Assembly (NCBI RefSeq): GCF_028863665.1
Contig: NZ_JARBFX010000004.1
Location: 124,001 to 188,000 of the forward strand
Length of the DNA: 64,000 nucleotides
Direction: 5' to 3'
From: Aquabacter sediminis
Lineage (GTDB): Bacteria > Pseudomonadota > Alphaproteobacteria > Rhizobiales > Xanthobacteraceae
In this document: positions 7,419 to 16,084 of the stretch, piece after piece
Layout: every line of letters starts with the position of its first letter
Position numbering within the stretch: position 1 is the stretch's first letter
Notes under the pieces: model-generated
Database searches by the model: none
What the model was told of the DNA's origin: nothing
The model's input: only the letters and a program-made list of their open reading frames with translations
Position numbers and translations under genes: made by a program

Positions 7419-8195
7419 CTAGGAGCACTCGGCATTTCTGTTGTGCGCCCCGGTCTTGTTTATGATCTGCTGGCGATGGACCTGGAGTTCCCGGATGATG
7501 TCGTCCTTCATGGCTGGAAACCGTGAGGTCGGCACGGGCACGGAAATGGCATAGATGCCGCCGGCCGCATCCCGGAAACCGATGCCCACAGCACTGATGC
7601 CGACCGTGTGCTCCTCGTGGTTGAAGCCAATCCCCGTCCGCCGCACTTCCGCGATTTCCGCCAGAACCGCATTCAGCTTCCGCGTGCCGGGAAGCTCCTT
7701 GCGGATGAGCGCGCGTGCCCGCTCGGGGTCCAGCAAGGCGAGGCAGCATTTGCCATTGGCGGTGTTCGTCAGGGGAAAGATGTCCCCCACCGCTGATACC
7801 GCGCGCAGGCGGTGCGTGCCGGTCACCTGATCGAGAAAGAGCACCTCGCTTCCCCGCAACACCGAGAAGTCGACGGTCTCGCCAGTGGCTTGCGACAGGG
7901 CGACGATGTGCGGGCGCACCAGCTCCACGATGTCCATCTTGCCCGAGCGTGACAGGGCATGGATTTCTGGGCCGAGACGATAGCCGCCCTCCGGGCCTGC
8001 CGAGATCACAAGATCCTCCTCCAGCAGCGCGTTGACGATGCGCTGGACCGTGGAGCGGGGCAGGTCCACGCGGGCGGCGATCTGGGCGAGGCTGAGGCCG
8101 GAGCGCACATTCTTCAACGCCCGGAGAATTGCTGCCGCTCTTGCGATGACCTGGATTCCCCCTCCCTCACGGATCGACGCTTCCGCCCCCGACAT
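7419..8195 (-). CDS. IclR-family transcriptional regulator
   Basis: A 258-residue protein with an N-terminal winged HTH (about 14-75: RAAAILRALKNVRSGLSLAQIA, then LPRSTVQRIVNAL) and a C-terminal IclR effector domain (about 90-250, with GETVDFSVL, LFLDQVTG and GIGFNHEEHTVGISAVG). ATG 8195 was preferred over an upstream in-frame start because the latter would run through the operator palindromes. It diverges from the cyclase gene at 8331. It probably controls the catabolic operon 8331-11107, and perhaps the transporter downstream. The effector is likely a pathway acid, as in other members of the family. Confidence 0.88.
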   Translation of the reverse strand: MSGAEASIREGGGIQVIARAAAILRALKNVRSGLSLAQIAARVDLPRSTVQRIVNALLEEDLVISAGPEGGYRLGPEIHALSRSGKMDIVELVRPHIVALSQATGETVDFSVLRGSEVLFLDQVTGTHRLRAVSAVGDIFPLTNTANGKCCLALLDPERARALIRKELPGTRKLNAVLAEIAEVRRTGIGFNHEEHTVGISAVGIGFRDAAGGIYAISVPVPTSRFPAMKDDIIRELQVHRQQIINKTGAHNRNAECS

Positions 8196-8213
8196 GCGCT
8201 CTCTCCTCGCTTG

Positions 8214-8239
8214 TGTATCGCGATACAATACACATGTAT
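8214..8239. promoter_or_regulatory. Tandem palindromic operators in the IclR/cyclase divergent region
   Basis: TGTATCG-CGATACA at 8214-8227 is a perfect 14-base palindrome. It is followed at once by ATACA-CA-TGTAT at 8228-8239, another perfect dyad with the same half-site core (TGTAT/ATACA). IclR-type regulators bind such short AT-rich palindromes. The position, directly upstream of the IclR gene and 91 bp upstream of the cyclase ATG, suits control of both directions. Confidence 0.68.
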
Positions 8240-8330
8240 CATTAGATTTGACCACCCCCGATGGTGCGTCCTATCCCAGGCACAACAAAAAAATCCGCGC
8301 CTTCGGGTGCACGACGCTGGGAGGCGTTAA

Positions 8331-9173
8331 ATGACTGTCACGATCCGTGGCATTGAATTTCAGTCAAACCTTAAAAATGCGATGGGAATCGAATTTTATA
8401 ATCTGTCGCATCGGTTCGGATTTCAGTCGCCAAATTGGCCATATTTTCAGGATGTGCAGATTGATCGCATCCATTACATGGCAAAATCTGGTGTTCTGAC
8501 CCAGCGCATCACCACGACGATGCACAACACCACCCATATCGATGCGCCGGCCCATGTGGTGGAGGGCACGCCCTTCATCGATGAAGTTCCCCTGCCGCAT
8601 TTCTTCGGCACCGGCATCGTCGTTTCGATCCCGAAGGAGAAGTGGGAACCCATCACGTACGAGGACCTGGAGAAAGCCGCCGGCGCGCATGTACGGCCCG
8701 GCGACGTGGTCATCGTCAATACGGGATGGCACAAGCGCTACGAGGACAATGCGGAATACTTCTGCTACGCGCCCGGCTTCGTCGCCTCGGCGGGCGACTG
8801 GTTCGTCGAGAAGAAGGTGAAGGTGGTCGGCCACGATACCCAGGCCAATGACCATCCGCTGGCAACCGCCATCGGCCCGCACCGCAACGGCCCGCTGCAT
8901 CCCCATCTTGCGGAGGAGTACAAGGCCTGGTCGGGCGGGCGCGACTGGAAGGACGATCATCCCGAGTGGGAGCCGGTCCACCGCAAGCTCTTTACCAACG
9001 GCATTCTCGGCATTGAAAATGTCGGCGGCGACCTGGACGCCGTCACCGGCAAGCGCGTGACCTTCGCCTTCTTCCCCTGGAACTGGGACCGGGGCGACGG
9101 CTGCATCATCCGCCTTGTCGCGATGGTGGACCCCCAGCAGGCGTATCGCATCGAGGCCGGCACGCCGCTCTGA
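8331..9173 (+). CDS. Cyclase-family metal-dependent hydrolase (kynurenine formamidase-like fold)
   Basis: A 280-residue protein with the family signature HNTTHIDAPAH at about 65-75, which matches HxGTHxDxPxH, the metal-binding motif of cyclase-family amide and lactone hydrolases such as KynB. GDVVIVNTGW at about 124 and GHDTQANDHP at about 165 are further family features, with a late NGILGIENVGGDLD segment. Members hydrolyse cyclic or formyl amides or act on polyketide-like acids. It is the first gene of the unit leading to a dehydrogenase and a beta-keto acid cleavage enzyme, so it may open or deacylate the substrate. The start has only a weak ribosome binding site (GGGAGGCG). Confidence 0.82.
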   Translation: MTVTIRGIEFQSNLKNAMGIEFYNLSHRFGFQSPNWPYFQDVQIDRIHYMAKSGVLTQRITTTMHNTTHIDAPAHVVEGTPFIDEVPLPHFFGTGIVVSIPKEKWEPITYEDLEKAAGAHVRPGDVVIVNTGWHKRYEDNAEYFCYAPGFVASAGDWFVEKKVKVVGHDTQANDHPLATAIGPHRNGPLHPHLAEEYKAWSGGRDWKDDHPEWEPVHRKLFTNGILGIENVGGDLDAVTGKRVTFAFFPWNWDRGDGCIIRLVAMVDPQQAYRIEAGTPL

Positions 9174-9187
9174 AACATCCCCGACCC

Positions 9188-9217
9188 GACCTGCCCCGGA
9201 CTGAGCCGGGACAGGTC
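9188..9217. repeat. Intercistronic hairpin
   Basis: GACCTGCCCCGG and CCGGGACAGGTC can pair over 12 bases with one mismatch around a 6-base loop (ACTGAG). It lies 14 bp after the cyclase stop and 31 bp before the next start. There is no T run, so it more likely adjusts mRNA stability or partial read-through than acting as a full terminator. Confidence 0.5.
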
Positions 9218-9248
9218 CCGCCCTGTGCTTTCCGCAGGAGGAGAGGGC

Positions 9249-10175
9249 ATGACCACGCACCCCGTCACAGCCATTATCGGCGCCGGCCTCATGGGGCATG
9301 CCATCGCCCAGGTCTTCGCAGCGCGTGGACATCAGGTCCGCGTGTTCGACCCGGTGCCAGAGGCGCTGGCGACCCTGCGCAGCCGCATTTCCGGCAATCT
9401 CCGGGCACTCGGCGCGGACCCGTCGGCCGCCGAGGCGGTCGAGCCCTGCGCCGCTCTGGCGGACGCGGTGGCCGGCGCGGGCCTCGTCGTCGAAGCGGCC
9501 AGCGAAAATCTGGAGGCAAAGCGACGCCTGTTCATCGAGATCGAGGCCCATGCGCCGCAGGATGCGGTGCTGGCGACCAACACCTCCGTCATCCCCATCG
9601 GCAGCATCATGGCGGGGTTGGCGCACCCCGCGCGGGCGCTGGGTACCCATTGGTGGAACCCGCCCCATCTGGTGCCGCTGGTGGAGGTGATCGGCACGGA
9701 TCGCACCGCGCCAGAGGTCATAGCGCGGACCATGGATATCCTCGCCGCCGCCGGAAAGACGCCCGTTCATGTGCGGCGGGACGTGCCGGGCTTCATCGGA
9801 AACCGGCTTCAACATGCCCTCTGGCGGGAGGCCGTCTCCCTCGTGGAGGCCGGCGTGTGCGATGCCGAGACCATCGACACGGTGGTGAAGACCAGTTTCG
9901 GGTTGAGGCTGGCGGTGCTGGGGCCGCTGGAAAACGCGGACCTCGTGGGCACCGATCTCACCCTCGCCATTCACGAAACCATCCTGCCCGCCCTCAATCG
10001 GGATGCGGGACCGTCCGACTATCTGCGGCAACTGGTGGCCGACGGGCGCCTCGGCATGAAGACGGGCGAAGGCTTCCGGTCCTGGCCGCAGCAGGCGGCC
10101 GATGAGGTCAGGGCCGCGCTGGTGCGGCACCTGAGGCAAGCCGTGCAGCGGCCCGCAGCGGGAGAGGACGCGTGA
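9249..10175 (+). CDS. 3-hydroxyacyl-CoA/L-carnitine-type NAD-dependent dehydrogenase
   Basis: A 308-residue member of the 3-hydroxyacyl-CoA dehydrogenase superfamily. The Rossmann motif is AIIGAGLMGHAIAQ near residue 10. VEAASENLEAKRRLF and LATNTSVIPI mark the NAD fold. GTHWWNPPHLVPLVEV carries the catalytic His in a form closer to L-carnitine and L-gulonate dehydrogenases than to the HFFNP of fatty-acid enzymes. The C-terminal helical domain starts near FIGNRLQHALWREA. ATG 9249 follows AGGAGGAGAG. The stop overlaps the next start (GTGA), and pairing with a beta-keto acid cleavage enzyme suggests oxidation of a free beta-hydroxy acid. Confidence 0.85.
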   Translation: MTTHPVTAIIGAGLMGHAIAQVFAARGHQVRVFDPVPEALATLRSRISGNLRALGADPSAAEAVEPCAALADAVAGAGLVVEAASENLEAKRRLFIEIEAHAPQDAVLATNTSVIPIGSIMAGLAHPARALGTHWWNPPHLVPLVEVIGTDRTAPEVIARTMDILAAAGKTPVHVRRDVPGFIGNRLQHALWREAVSLVEAGVCDAETIDTVVKTSFGLRLAVLGPLENADLVGTDLTLAIHETILPALNRDAGPSDYLRQLVADGRLGMKTGEGFRSWPQQAADEVRAALVRHLRQAVQRPAAGEDA

Positions 10176-11107
10176 AGAGATCCAGCAAGGTCATCATCAC
10201 CTGCGCCATTACCGGGGGCATCCACACCCCCACCATGTCGCCGGCTTTGCCGTTCACGCCCGAGGACATCGCGGCCCAGTCCATCGCCGCGGCGGAAGCG
10301 GGCGCGGCCATCCTGCATCTGCATGCCCGGGACCCCAAGGACGGGCGGCCGACGCCGGACCCTAAGGTGTTCATGCAGTTCCTGCCGGTCATCAAGCAGG
10401 CGACGGACGCGGTGCTCAACATCACCACCGGCGGCAGCCTGAACATGAGCGTGGAGGATCGCTTGGCGGCGCCATTGGCGGCGCGACCTGAGATGTGCTC
10501 GCTCAACATGGGCTCCATGAATTTCGGCATCTACCCGCTGGCCGACCGCTACAAGCAATGGCGGTTCGACTGGGAGGAGCCCTATCTGCGGAGCACGGAC
10601 GACTTCATCTTCCGCAATACGTTCCGGGACATTGAGCGCATCCTGAAAATGCTGGGCGAAGAGCACGGCACCCGCTTCGAGCATGAATGCTACGATGTGG
10701 GGCACCTCTACAACCTCGCCCATTTCGTGGATCGCGGCCTTATCAAGCCGCCCTTCTTCGTCCAGACCATTTTCGGCATCCTCGGCGGCATCGGCCCCGA
10801 GATGGACAATGTGCTGTTCATGAAGCGCACCGCCGACCGCCTCTTCGGGGAGGACTATGTCTGGTCGGTGCTGGCGGCGGGGCGGCATCAGATCCCCGTT
10901 GCCACGCAGGCCGCCATGCTTGGCGGCAATGTGCGCGTGGGGCTGGAAGACAGCCTCTTCATCGGCCGCGGACAGCTTGCGGCGAACAATGCCGAGCAGG
11001 TCCGGAAAGTGCGGCGCCTCCTGGAGGAGCTTGGCCACGAGATCGCAACGCCAAGCGATGCGCGGTCCATGCTCGCCCTCAAGGGAGGGGACCGCGTGGG
11101 GTTCTGA
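10172..11107 (+). CDS. Beta-keto acid cleavage enzyme (BKACE/Kce, DUF849)
   Basis: A 311-residue TIM-barrel Zn enzyme that cleaves a beta-keto acid with acetyl-CoA to acetoacetate and a new acyl-CoA. ILHLHARDPKDGRP at about 46-59 contains the two zinc His of the family. NITTGGSLNMS and the late GGNVRVGLEDSLF motif (Arg, Glu and Asp spaced as in Kce) complete the active site. It starts with GTG at 10172, overlapping the dehydrogenase stop by 4 bp, so they are translationally coupled. The dehydrogenase-BKACE pair converts a beta-hydroxy acid to CoA products. Carnitine-like or other beta-hydroxy acids are possible substrates. Confidence 0.9.
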   Translation: MKRSSKVIITCAITGGIHTPTMSPALPFTPEDIAAQSIAAAEAGAAILHLHARDPKDGRPTPDPKVFMQFLPVIKQATDAVLNITTGGSLNMSVEDRLAAPLAARPEMCSLNMGSMNFGIYPLADRYKQWRFDWEEPYLRSTDDFIFRNTFRDIERILKMLGEEHGTRFEHECYDVGHLYNLAHFVDRGLIKPPFFVQTIFGILGGIGPEMDNVLFMKRTADRLFGEDYVWSVLAAGRHQIPVATQAAMLGGNVRVGLEDSLFIGRGQLAANNAEQVRKVRRLLEELGHEIATPSDARSMLALKGGDRVGF

Positions 11108-11143
11108 AACGCTGAAAAGCAATAAACACAGGGAGGAAGAACA

Positions 11144-12277
11144 ATGATGCATCGCGTGTCGCGCCGGGGACTCCTGGCCATTCCCGTTCTTGCCCTTGCC
11201 CTCGCGGGCACGGCCGCAGTCGCAGCCGAACCGATCCGCATCGGGGCAATCCTCTCCACCACCGGCCCCGGTGCCGGCGCGGGCATTCCCCAGCGCAACG
11301 GCCTGCAACTGGCGGTGAAGCTCGCTAATGAGAAGGGTGGCATCAATGGTCGGCCGGTCCAGCTCATCGTCGAGGATGACGGCTCGAGCCCCGATGTGGC
11401 CGTGACCAAGGCGAACAACCTCATCTTCTCGCAGAAGGTGGAGGCCATTATCGGCCCCACCCTGACGGCCTCGACGCTTGCCGTGGGGGGCGTCGCGGAC
11501 CCCGCCAAGATCCCCGTCATGGCCTTCACCGGCCTGGGCGTGGCGATGGAGAAGACCCGGCGCTGCGTGTTCCACATGCTGCCGTCGCAGGACCTCAACG
11601 CCCGCGCGCTGCTTGAGGTGGCCACCAAGGGCCTTGGCGTGAAGAAGCTCGGCGTGCTGCACGATTCCGCCTATGGCAACATCGTGATGGCGAAGATCCG
11701 GGAAGTGAGCCCCGACTATCCGGTGGAAATCGTCGCGGTTGAAAAGTGGGAGGTGGGCGCAACCGACGCCACCACCCAGGCCGCGAAGGTGAAGGCCGCG
11801 GGCCCGGATGCGGTGGCCGTCATCGGCAATTCGGCGACGCCCTTCCGCAACGCCCGGCAGATCCGCATGACCGTGCCTCTGCTGTCCGGCATTGGAACTG
11901 CGACCTATGAATATGTGAAGGCCATGGGCGACGCCGCGGACAATATCGTCTTTGCCGAATTCCTGGTCGCCGAAGATCCCCTGCCCAGCCAGAGCGCGTT
12001 CGTCGACGCCTTCAAGAAGGAATATGGCGTGCTGCCCAAGACCATGGAAGCCAGCGCCTGGGACGCCTTCAACGCGGTGGCCGCGGGCCTTGCAAAGGTC
12101 GGCCCCGATGCCCAGCCGGGAGCCCTGTGCGAGGCGATCCGGGGACCGTTCGACGGCGCCATGGCGCGGTTCGATTTCTCCAAGGACGACCTGACCGGCC
12201 TCACGCTGCAAAGCTACGTCTTCTCGAAGCTGGACAAGGGCAAGTTCGTCCGCCTGCCGTTCAAGGCCGGCTCCTGA
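11144..12277 (+). CDS. ABC transporter substrate-binding protein, branched-chain amino acid type
   Basis: A 377-residue periplasmic binding protein of the LivJ-like (Peripla_BP_6) family. The N-terminus has a twin-arginine-like signal (VSRRGLLAIPVLALALAG) with a probable cleavage after AAVAA. IRIGAILSTTGPGAGAG and LVEDDGSSPDVAV-type segments are the first ligand-binding strand and loop. It is preceded by GGGAGGAAG and followed by a complete permease/ATPase set, so it is the dedicated receptor of this importer. The ligand is unlikely to be only leucine given the catabolic context; aromatic or carboxylic acids are known ligands in the family. Confidence 0.9.
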   Translation: MMHRVSRRGLLAIPVLALALAGTAAVAAEPIRIGAILSTTGPGAGAGIPQRNGLQLAVKLANEKGGINGRPVQLIVEDDGSSPDVAVTKANNLIFSQKVEAIIGPTLTASTLAVGGVADPAKIPVMAFTGLGVAMEKTRRCVFHMLPSQDLNARALLEVATKGLGVKKLGVLHDSAYGNIVMAKIREVSPDYPVEIVAVEKWEVGATDATTQAAKVKAAGPDAVAVIGNSATPFRNARQIRMTVPLLSGIGTATYEYVKAMGDAADNIVFAEFLVAEDPLPSQSAFVDAFKKEYGVLPKTMEASAWDAFNAVAAGLAKVGPDAQPGALCEAIRGPFDGAMARFDFSKDDLTGLTLQSYVFSKLDKGKFVRLPFKAGS

Positions 12278-12301
12278 CCTCACAGACAGGGGGATCGTCC
12301 C

Positions 12302-13186
12302 TTGGCCTTGATGCTCATCACCCAGGCACTGCTTGCCGGTGTCACCAACGGTTTCGTCTATGCTCTGGTGGGGCTTGGCATTGCCGTCATCTTCAAGGGC
12401 AGCCACGTCATCAACGCCATGCAGGGCGAACTTGCGGTGGTGGGCGCGGCGACCGCCGTGTTCGCGGCCACCATGTGGGGCCTCCCGCTGTGGCTGGCTG
12501 TCATCACCGGCGTGCTCACGGGGATGGCCACCGCCATCCTCGTGGAGCTGGGCCCCATCCGGGCTCTGTTCGCACGGCGGGCGCGGGAGGAATCCTTCCT
12601 CCTGCTTACGGTGGGCCTCGGCTTCACCTTCTCGGCGGGGGTGCTCTATCTGTTCGGGCGGGAGGAGCATCTGCTGCCCCCGCTGGGAGACGAGGTGTAC
12701 GAGATCTTTGGCGCCATCATCCGGGAGCATGCCCTCTGGGTGATCGCCATCTCTGCCGGACTGATCCTGGCGCTGCGCCTGTTCTACCGGCACACCCATC
12801 TGGGGCTCTCCATGATGGCCGCTTCGATCGACCCCGACGGGGCATCCACCACCGGCATCAATGTCCGCCTCATGCGCACGGCGACCTTTGCCTTGGGGGG
12901 CCTGCTTGCGGCGCTCGCCGGCCTTCTGGCGGCTCCGCTCATCGGTGTCGGTTACCAGATGGGGCCGCTGCTCACGCTGAAGGGGTTCGCGGCCGCCATC
13001 CTGGGTGGCCTCACCAATCCGCTCGGCGCGCTGGTGGGCGGCCTCGTCATTGGCATCCTGGAGGCGATGTCGATCGTCTTCGTCTCCTCCGGGATGAAGG
13101 ATGCCGTCGCGCTCACCCTGCTCATCGTCATCATGATCTTCGTTCCGGACGGCATCCTCGGCCGCGCCGGTCGCAAGGGAGGCTGA
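12302..13186 (+). CDS. ABC transporter permease, LivH type
   Basis: A 294-residue inner membrane permease with about eight hydrophobic segments. LAGVTNGFVYALVGLGIAVI at the N-terminus, the EAA-like loop MRTATFALGGLLAALAG, and GFAAAILGGLTNPLGALVGG near 235 are characteristic of LivH. The frame starts with TTG 12302, about 8 bp after GGGGGA; an ATG three codons later (12311) is the alternative. It forms the heteromeric channel with the LivM-type protein 3 bp downstream. Confidence 0.9.
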   Translation: MALMLITQALLAGVTNGFVYALVGLGIAVIFKGSHVINAMQGELAVVGAATAVFAATMWGLPLWLAVITGVLTGMATAILVELGPIRALFARRAREESFLLLTVGLGFTFSAGVLYLFGREEHLLPPLGDEVYEIFGAIIREHALWVIAISAGLILALRLFYRHTHLGLSMMAASIDPDGASTTGINVRLMRTATFALGGLLAALAGLLAAPLIGVGYQMGPLLTLKGFAAAILGGLTNPLGALVGGLVIGILEAMSIVFVSSGMKDAVALTLLIVIMIFVPDGILGRAGRKGG

Positions 13187-13189
13187 GAC

Positions 13190-14236
13190 ATGCCACGCAC
13201 CACAACGCGCGCCGCCCCTCTGGCCGCCGCTGCGGCCCCTTCCCAGTCCATCCTGACGACGAACAGCGGCAACGGCGCCTCCCTGATCGCCCTTGCTCTG
13301 GCCGGCGCCGTCTTCCTCCTGCTGCCGCTGATCCTGGAGCGGCACGCCGTCGACCTCCTGGTGTTCTGCGGGCTTTATGCCATTGCGGGGGCGGGGGTGG
13401 GCTTCCTGCTGGGGCAGGGCGGCATCGTCAATCTGGGGCAAGCCGCCTTCTATGGGATCGGCGGCTATGCCAGCGCCTATTGCTCCGCACGGCTCGGCTG
13501 GCCGGCAGGGGCCGGGATCTGCGTCGGCATTGCCATCTCCCTTGCCATCGCAGCCCTCATTGGCCGTCCGATCCTTCGGCTGTCCGGCTATTTCCTGGCG
13601 CTCGCCACGCTCGCCCTCGGCATCATCTGCACCAACATCTATTTCGAGGCGGACTTCATCACCGGCGGCACGCTGGGCGTGCCGGGCGTTCCAAAGCTTG
13701 CCATTGGCAGCTTCATCTTCGACACGCCGGAGAAGTTCTACTACCTGGTCTGGCCCATCGCTTTCGCGACCATCTTCGCCATGCACAACCTGATGGGAAG
13801 CCGCATCGGCCTCGCGCTCCAGGCGATGCGGGATGCGCCCGAGGCCGCCATGGTGATGGGCATCGACAATGCGCGGCTGAAGCTCTGGATCTTCATGCTC
13901 TCGAGCGCCCTAGGAGCCCTGTCCGGCAGCCTGTTCGCGCATTATGTGGGCTTCGTGAACGTGGACAGCTTTGGGGTCGACAAGTCGATCCTGTTCCTGC
14001 TGGTGCCCGTCATCGGCGGGGCGGCGGTGCCGGCGGGCGTCATTGTCGGCGCACTCTTCATCGGTCTGGTTCCGGAGTTCCTGAGCGCGCTGGGTGACAT
14101 CCACCGCGTTCTCTTCGGGCTTGCCCTGGTGGCGTCCGTCGTCTTTTTCCCGGATGGCTTATGGGGCGTCGGGCGCAGTGTGGTCGCCGTCTTGCGGCCG
14201 CGCCCTGGCTCCGGGGATGGAAGGGGCGCGTCATGA
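13190..14236 (+). CDS. ABC transporter permease, LivM type
   Basis: A 348-residue permease. After a 40-residue Ala/Thr-rich N-terminal extension come about nine hydrophobic segments. LLGQGGIVNLGQAAFYGIGGYASA and MRDAPEAAMVMGIDNARLKLWIFMLSSALGALSGSL are the LivM motifs, the latter being the loop that contacts the ATPases. It pairs with the LivH-type protein. Its stop overlaps the ATG of the first ATPase gene by 4 bp. Confidence 0.9.
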   Translation: MPRTTTRAAPLAAAAAPSQSILTTNSGNGASLIALALAGAVFLLLPLILERHAVDLLVFCGLYAIAGAGVGFLLGQGGIVNLGQAAFYGIGGYASAYCSARLGWPAGAGICVGIAISLAIAALIGRPILRLSGYFLALATLALGIICTNIYFEADFITGGTLGVPGVPKLAIGSFIFDTPEKFYYLVWPIAFATIFAMHNLMGSRIGLALQAMRDAPEAAMVMGIDNARLKLWIFMLSSALGALSGSLFAHYVGFVNVDSFGVDKSILFLLVPVIGGAAVPAGVIVGALFIGLVPEFLSALGDIHRVLFGLALVASVVFFPDGLWGVGRSVVAVLRPRPGSGDGRGAS

Positions 14237-15024
14237 TCCAGGCTGCTGCTGCCCTCCCTTCCCGTCCGGATGCACCCCTGCTGGAATTGCGCGCTATCGC
14301 CCAGCGGTTTGGCGGGTTCCAGGTGCTTCACGGTGTGAGCTTCGCGGCGCCGGCCGTGGGTATCACCGGCCTGATGGGGCCGAACGGCTCCGGCAAGACG
14401 ACCCTCTTCAACATCGTCTCCGGCTTTCTCACGCCTACGGCGGGAGAGGTGCGGTTCGACGGCCGCGATATCCGGGGCGAGAGCGTGCGTCAGCGCAGTC
14501 TCGGGGGCCTTGTGCGCACCTTCCAGACACCGAAGATATTCGAACGCCTGACGGTGGCCGAAAATGTCATGGTGGGGGGCTTCAAGCAGGGACGCTCCGG
14601 CTTTTTCGCCGGACTTGCCAGCTTGCCATCCTCGCGCCGCGAAATGGGGCAGATGCGCGCGCGCGCCTATGAAACGGCGGTGCGCTTCGATCTGGGAGCC
14701 GTGTTCGAGCGCCCCTCGTCTCTGCTTACGGCGGGTCAGCGGCGGCTTCTGGAACTGGCGCGGGCCTATCAGGGCCGGCCGCGTCTGCTGATGCTGGACG
14801 AGCCGTCTTCCGGCCTCACCACGACGGAGATCGAGGTGCTCATCAGCAAGCTGAAGCTGCTCGCGGAGGAAGGCATCGCCATCCTGCTGGTGTCGCACGA
14901 CATGGACCTGATGGGGATTGCACAGACCATCCATGTCCTGAATTTCGGACGCATCATCGCCTCCGGAACCATGGTGGACGTGCAGGACGATCCCGCTGTG
15001 CGCGAGGCCTATCTGGGAGTGTGA
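14233..15024 (+). CDS. ABC transporter ATP-binding protein, LivG type
   Basis: A 263-residue ATPase. Walker A is GPNGSGKTT at about 53-61, the Q-loop follows in VRTFQTPKIFE, Walker B is LLMLDEPSSG, and the switch His is in VSHDMDLM. The C-terminal region (NFGRIIASGTMVDVQDDPAVREAYLGV) is the LivG tail. The ABC signature reads LTAGQRR instead of the usual LSGGQ, a double substitution. ATG 14233 is used, overlapping the permease stop (ATGA), although an upstream in-frame ATG at 14161 exists within the permease gene. Confidence 0.9.
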   Translation: MIQAAAALPSRPDAPLLELRAIAQRFGGFQVLHGVSFAAPAVGITGLMGPNGSGKTTLFNIVSGFLTPTAGEVRFDGRDIRGESVRQRSLGGLVRTFQTPKIFERLTVAENVMVGGFKQGRSGFFAGLASLPSSRREMGQMRARAYETAVRFDLGAVFERPSSLLTAGQRRLLELARAYQGRPRLLMLDEPSSGLTTTEIEVLISKLKLLAEEGIAILLVSHDMDLMGIAQTIHVLNFGRIIASGTMVDVQDDPAVREAYLGV

Positions 15025-15025
15025 G

Positions 15026-15739
15026 ATGTTGAGCGTGAAAGGCCTCTGCGCCGGCTATGGCGCGCTGACCATTCTCGAAGGCATAGACCTCAGTGTCGGC
15101 ACGGGCGAAGTGGTCGGGCTGGTGGGTGCCAATGGCGCCGGCAAGACGACGCTCGTGCGCGCGCTGTGCGGACTGCTGCCCGCCCGGTCGGGCGAGATCC
15201 GGCTCGGCGGTCAGGATATCACCCGCATTCCTGCGCACCGCCGCGGCGGGTTCGGCCTCGGGGTGGTCCTTGAGAACCGCAATCTGTTTGTCGAGCTGAC
15301 GGTGCGCGAGAATCTCGCGCTTGCGGAGCGGGCTGGCCGGCGGCGCAGGCGGGTGTTCACCATGGAGCGCATCGTGGATCTCTTTCCGGCCGTGGGAGAA
15401 AAACTGAACGTGCGCTGCGATCTCCTCAGTGGGGGACAACAGCAGCAGGTGGCCATCAGCCGGGCGCTCCTGCTGCAGCCGGACATCATCGTGATGGACG
15501 AGCCCTCCACCGGCCTTGCGCCGAAGGTGGTGAAGGACATCCTGGATGTGCTCGGTCGTCTGCGCGCGGACGGCATGAGCATCATCCTGGTGGAGCAGAA
15601 CATCGCCATCGCCTCCAGCGCCACGAGCCGGGCCTATGTGATGGCAACGGGACGGATGGCCCACGAGATTGGCGAGGGCGAGTGGCCGAGCTTCCTGGCG
15701 GATGGGAGGCTGGTGAGCTCGTATCTCGGTCAGCACTGA
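15026..15739 (+). CDS. ABC transporter ATP-binding protein, LivF type
   Basis: A 237-residue ATPase with Walker A GANGAGKTT at about 36-44, Q-loop, a canonical signature LLSGGQQQQVAISRALL, Walker B IIVMDEPSTGLAP and the LivF-type ending (SFLADGRLVSSYLG). It begins 1 bp after the LivG stop. Together with the preceding four genes it forms a complete importer. It may also energise the orphan binding proteins encoded elsewhere in the window. Confidence 0.92.
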   Translation: MLSVKGLCAGYGALTILEGIDLSVGTGEVVGLVGANGAGKTTLVRALCGLLPARSGEIRLGGQDITRIPAHRRGGFGLGVVLENRNLFVELTVRENLALAERAGRRRRRVFTMERIVDLFPAVGEKLNVRCDLLSGGQQQQVAISRALLLQPDIIVMDEPSTGLAPKVVKDILDVLGRLRADGMSIILVEQNIAIASSATSRAYVMATGRMAHEIGEGEWPSFLADGRLVSSYLGQH

Positions 15740-16084
15740 TCGGATTTTATGAGTTTTGCGGTGGGGCAGCGAATCTGAAAATCAATACGGCAGCGATCCA
15801 GTGTCCGTCCCGATGCTCGGCCTCGATATGGTCGAGGCGGCCACGGTCACGGGTGTCGAGCGCATGGTCAGGAAGTCGCCTGGGTCCACTTTGGCGGTGG
15901 AAAGAAACGGCCTGAACAAGCCCGCTTTGGCTCCAGCATTACCAAAAGTTGGGCGAGGCTTCGCATTTGGAATTTGGTGTGTCCTCTCCGTGATGGGATG
16001 TCAGCGCAGGCCCGGAAGTCCTGAAACTGGGGCGATGGGTAACACTGAAGGGCCAGCGGGCCCTGATCCCTGGGGAGGGAGACC
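15740..16084. other. 345-bp intergenic region
   Basis: I see no supported gene. One short perfect hairpin, AGGGCC-AGCG-GGCCCT, lies at 16049-16064 just before the GGGAGGGAG ribosome binding site (16074-16082) of the next gene and could affect its translation. No clear -35/-10 pair or T-tailed terminator is visible. The gap suggests that the downstream binding protein gene has its own promoter. Confidence 0.4.

Noticed and set aside
10019-13786. A 1255-codon open frame on the minus strand through the BKACE and transporter genes
   Set aside because: It is antisense to five well-supported genes, has shadow composition rich in His, Arg, Gly and Gln, and no recognisable domain. Long antisense frames are common in GC-rich codons.
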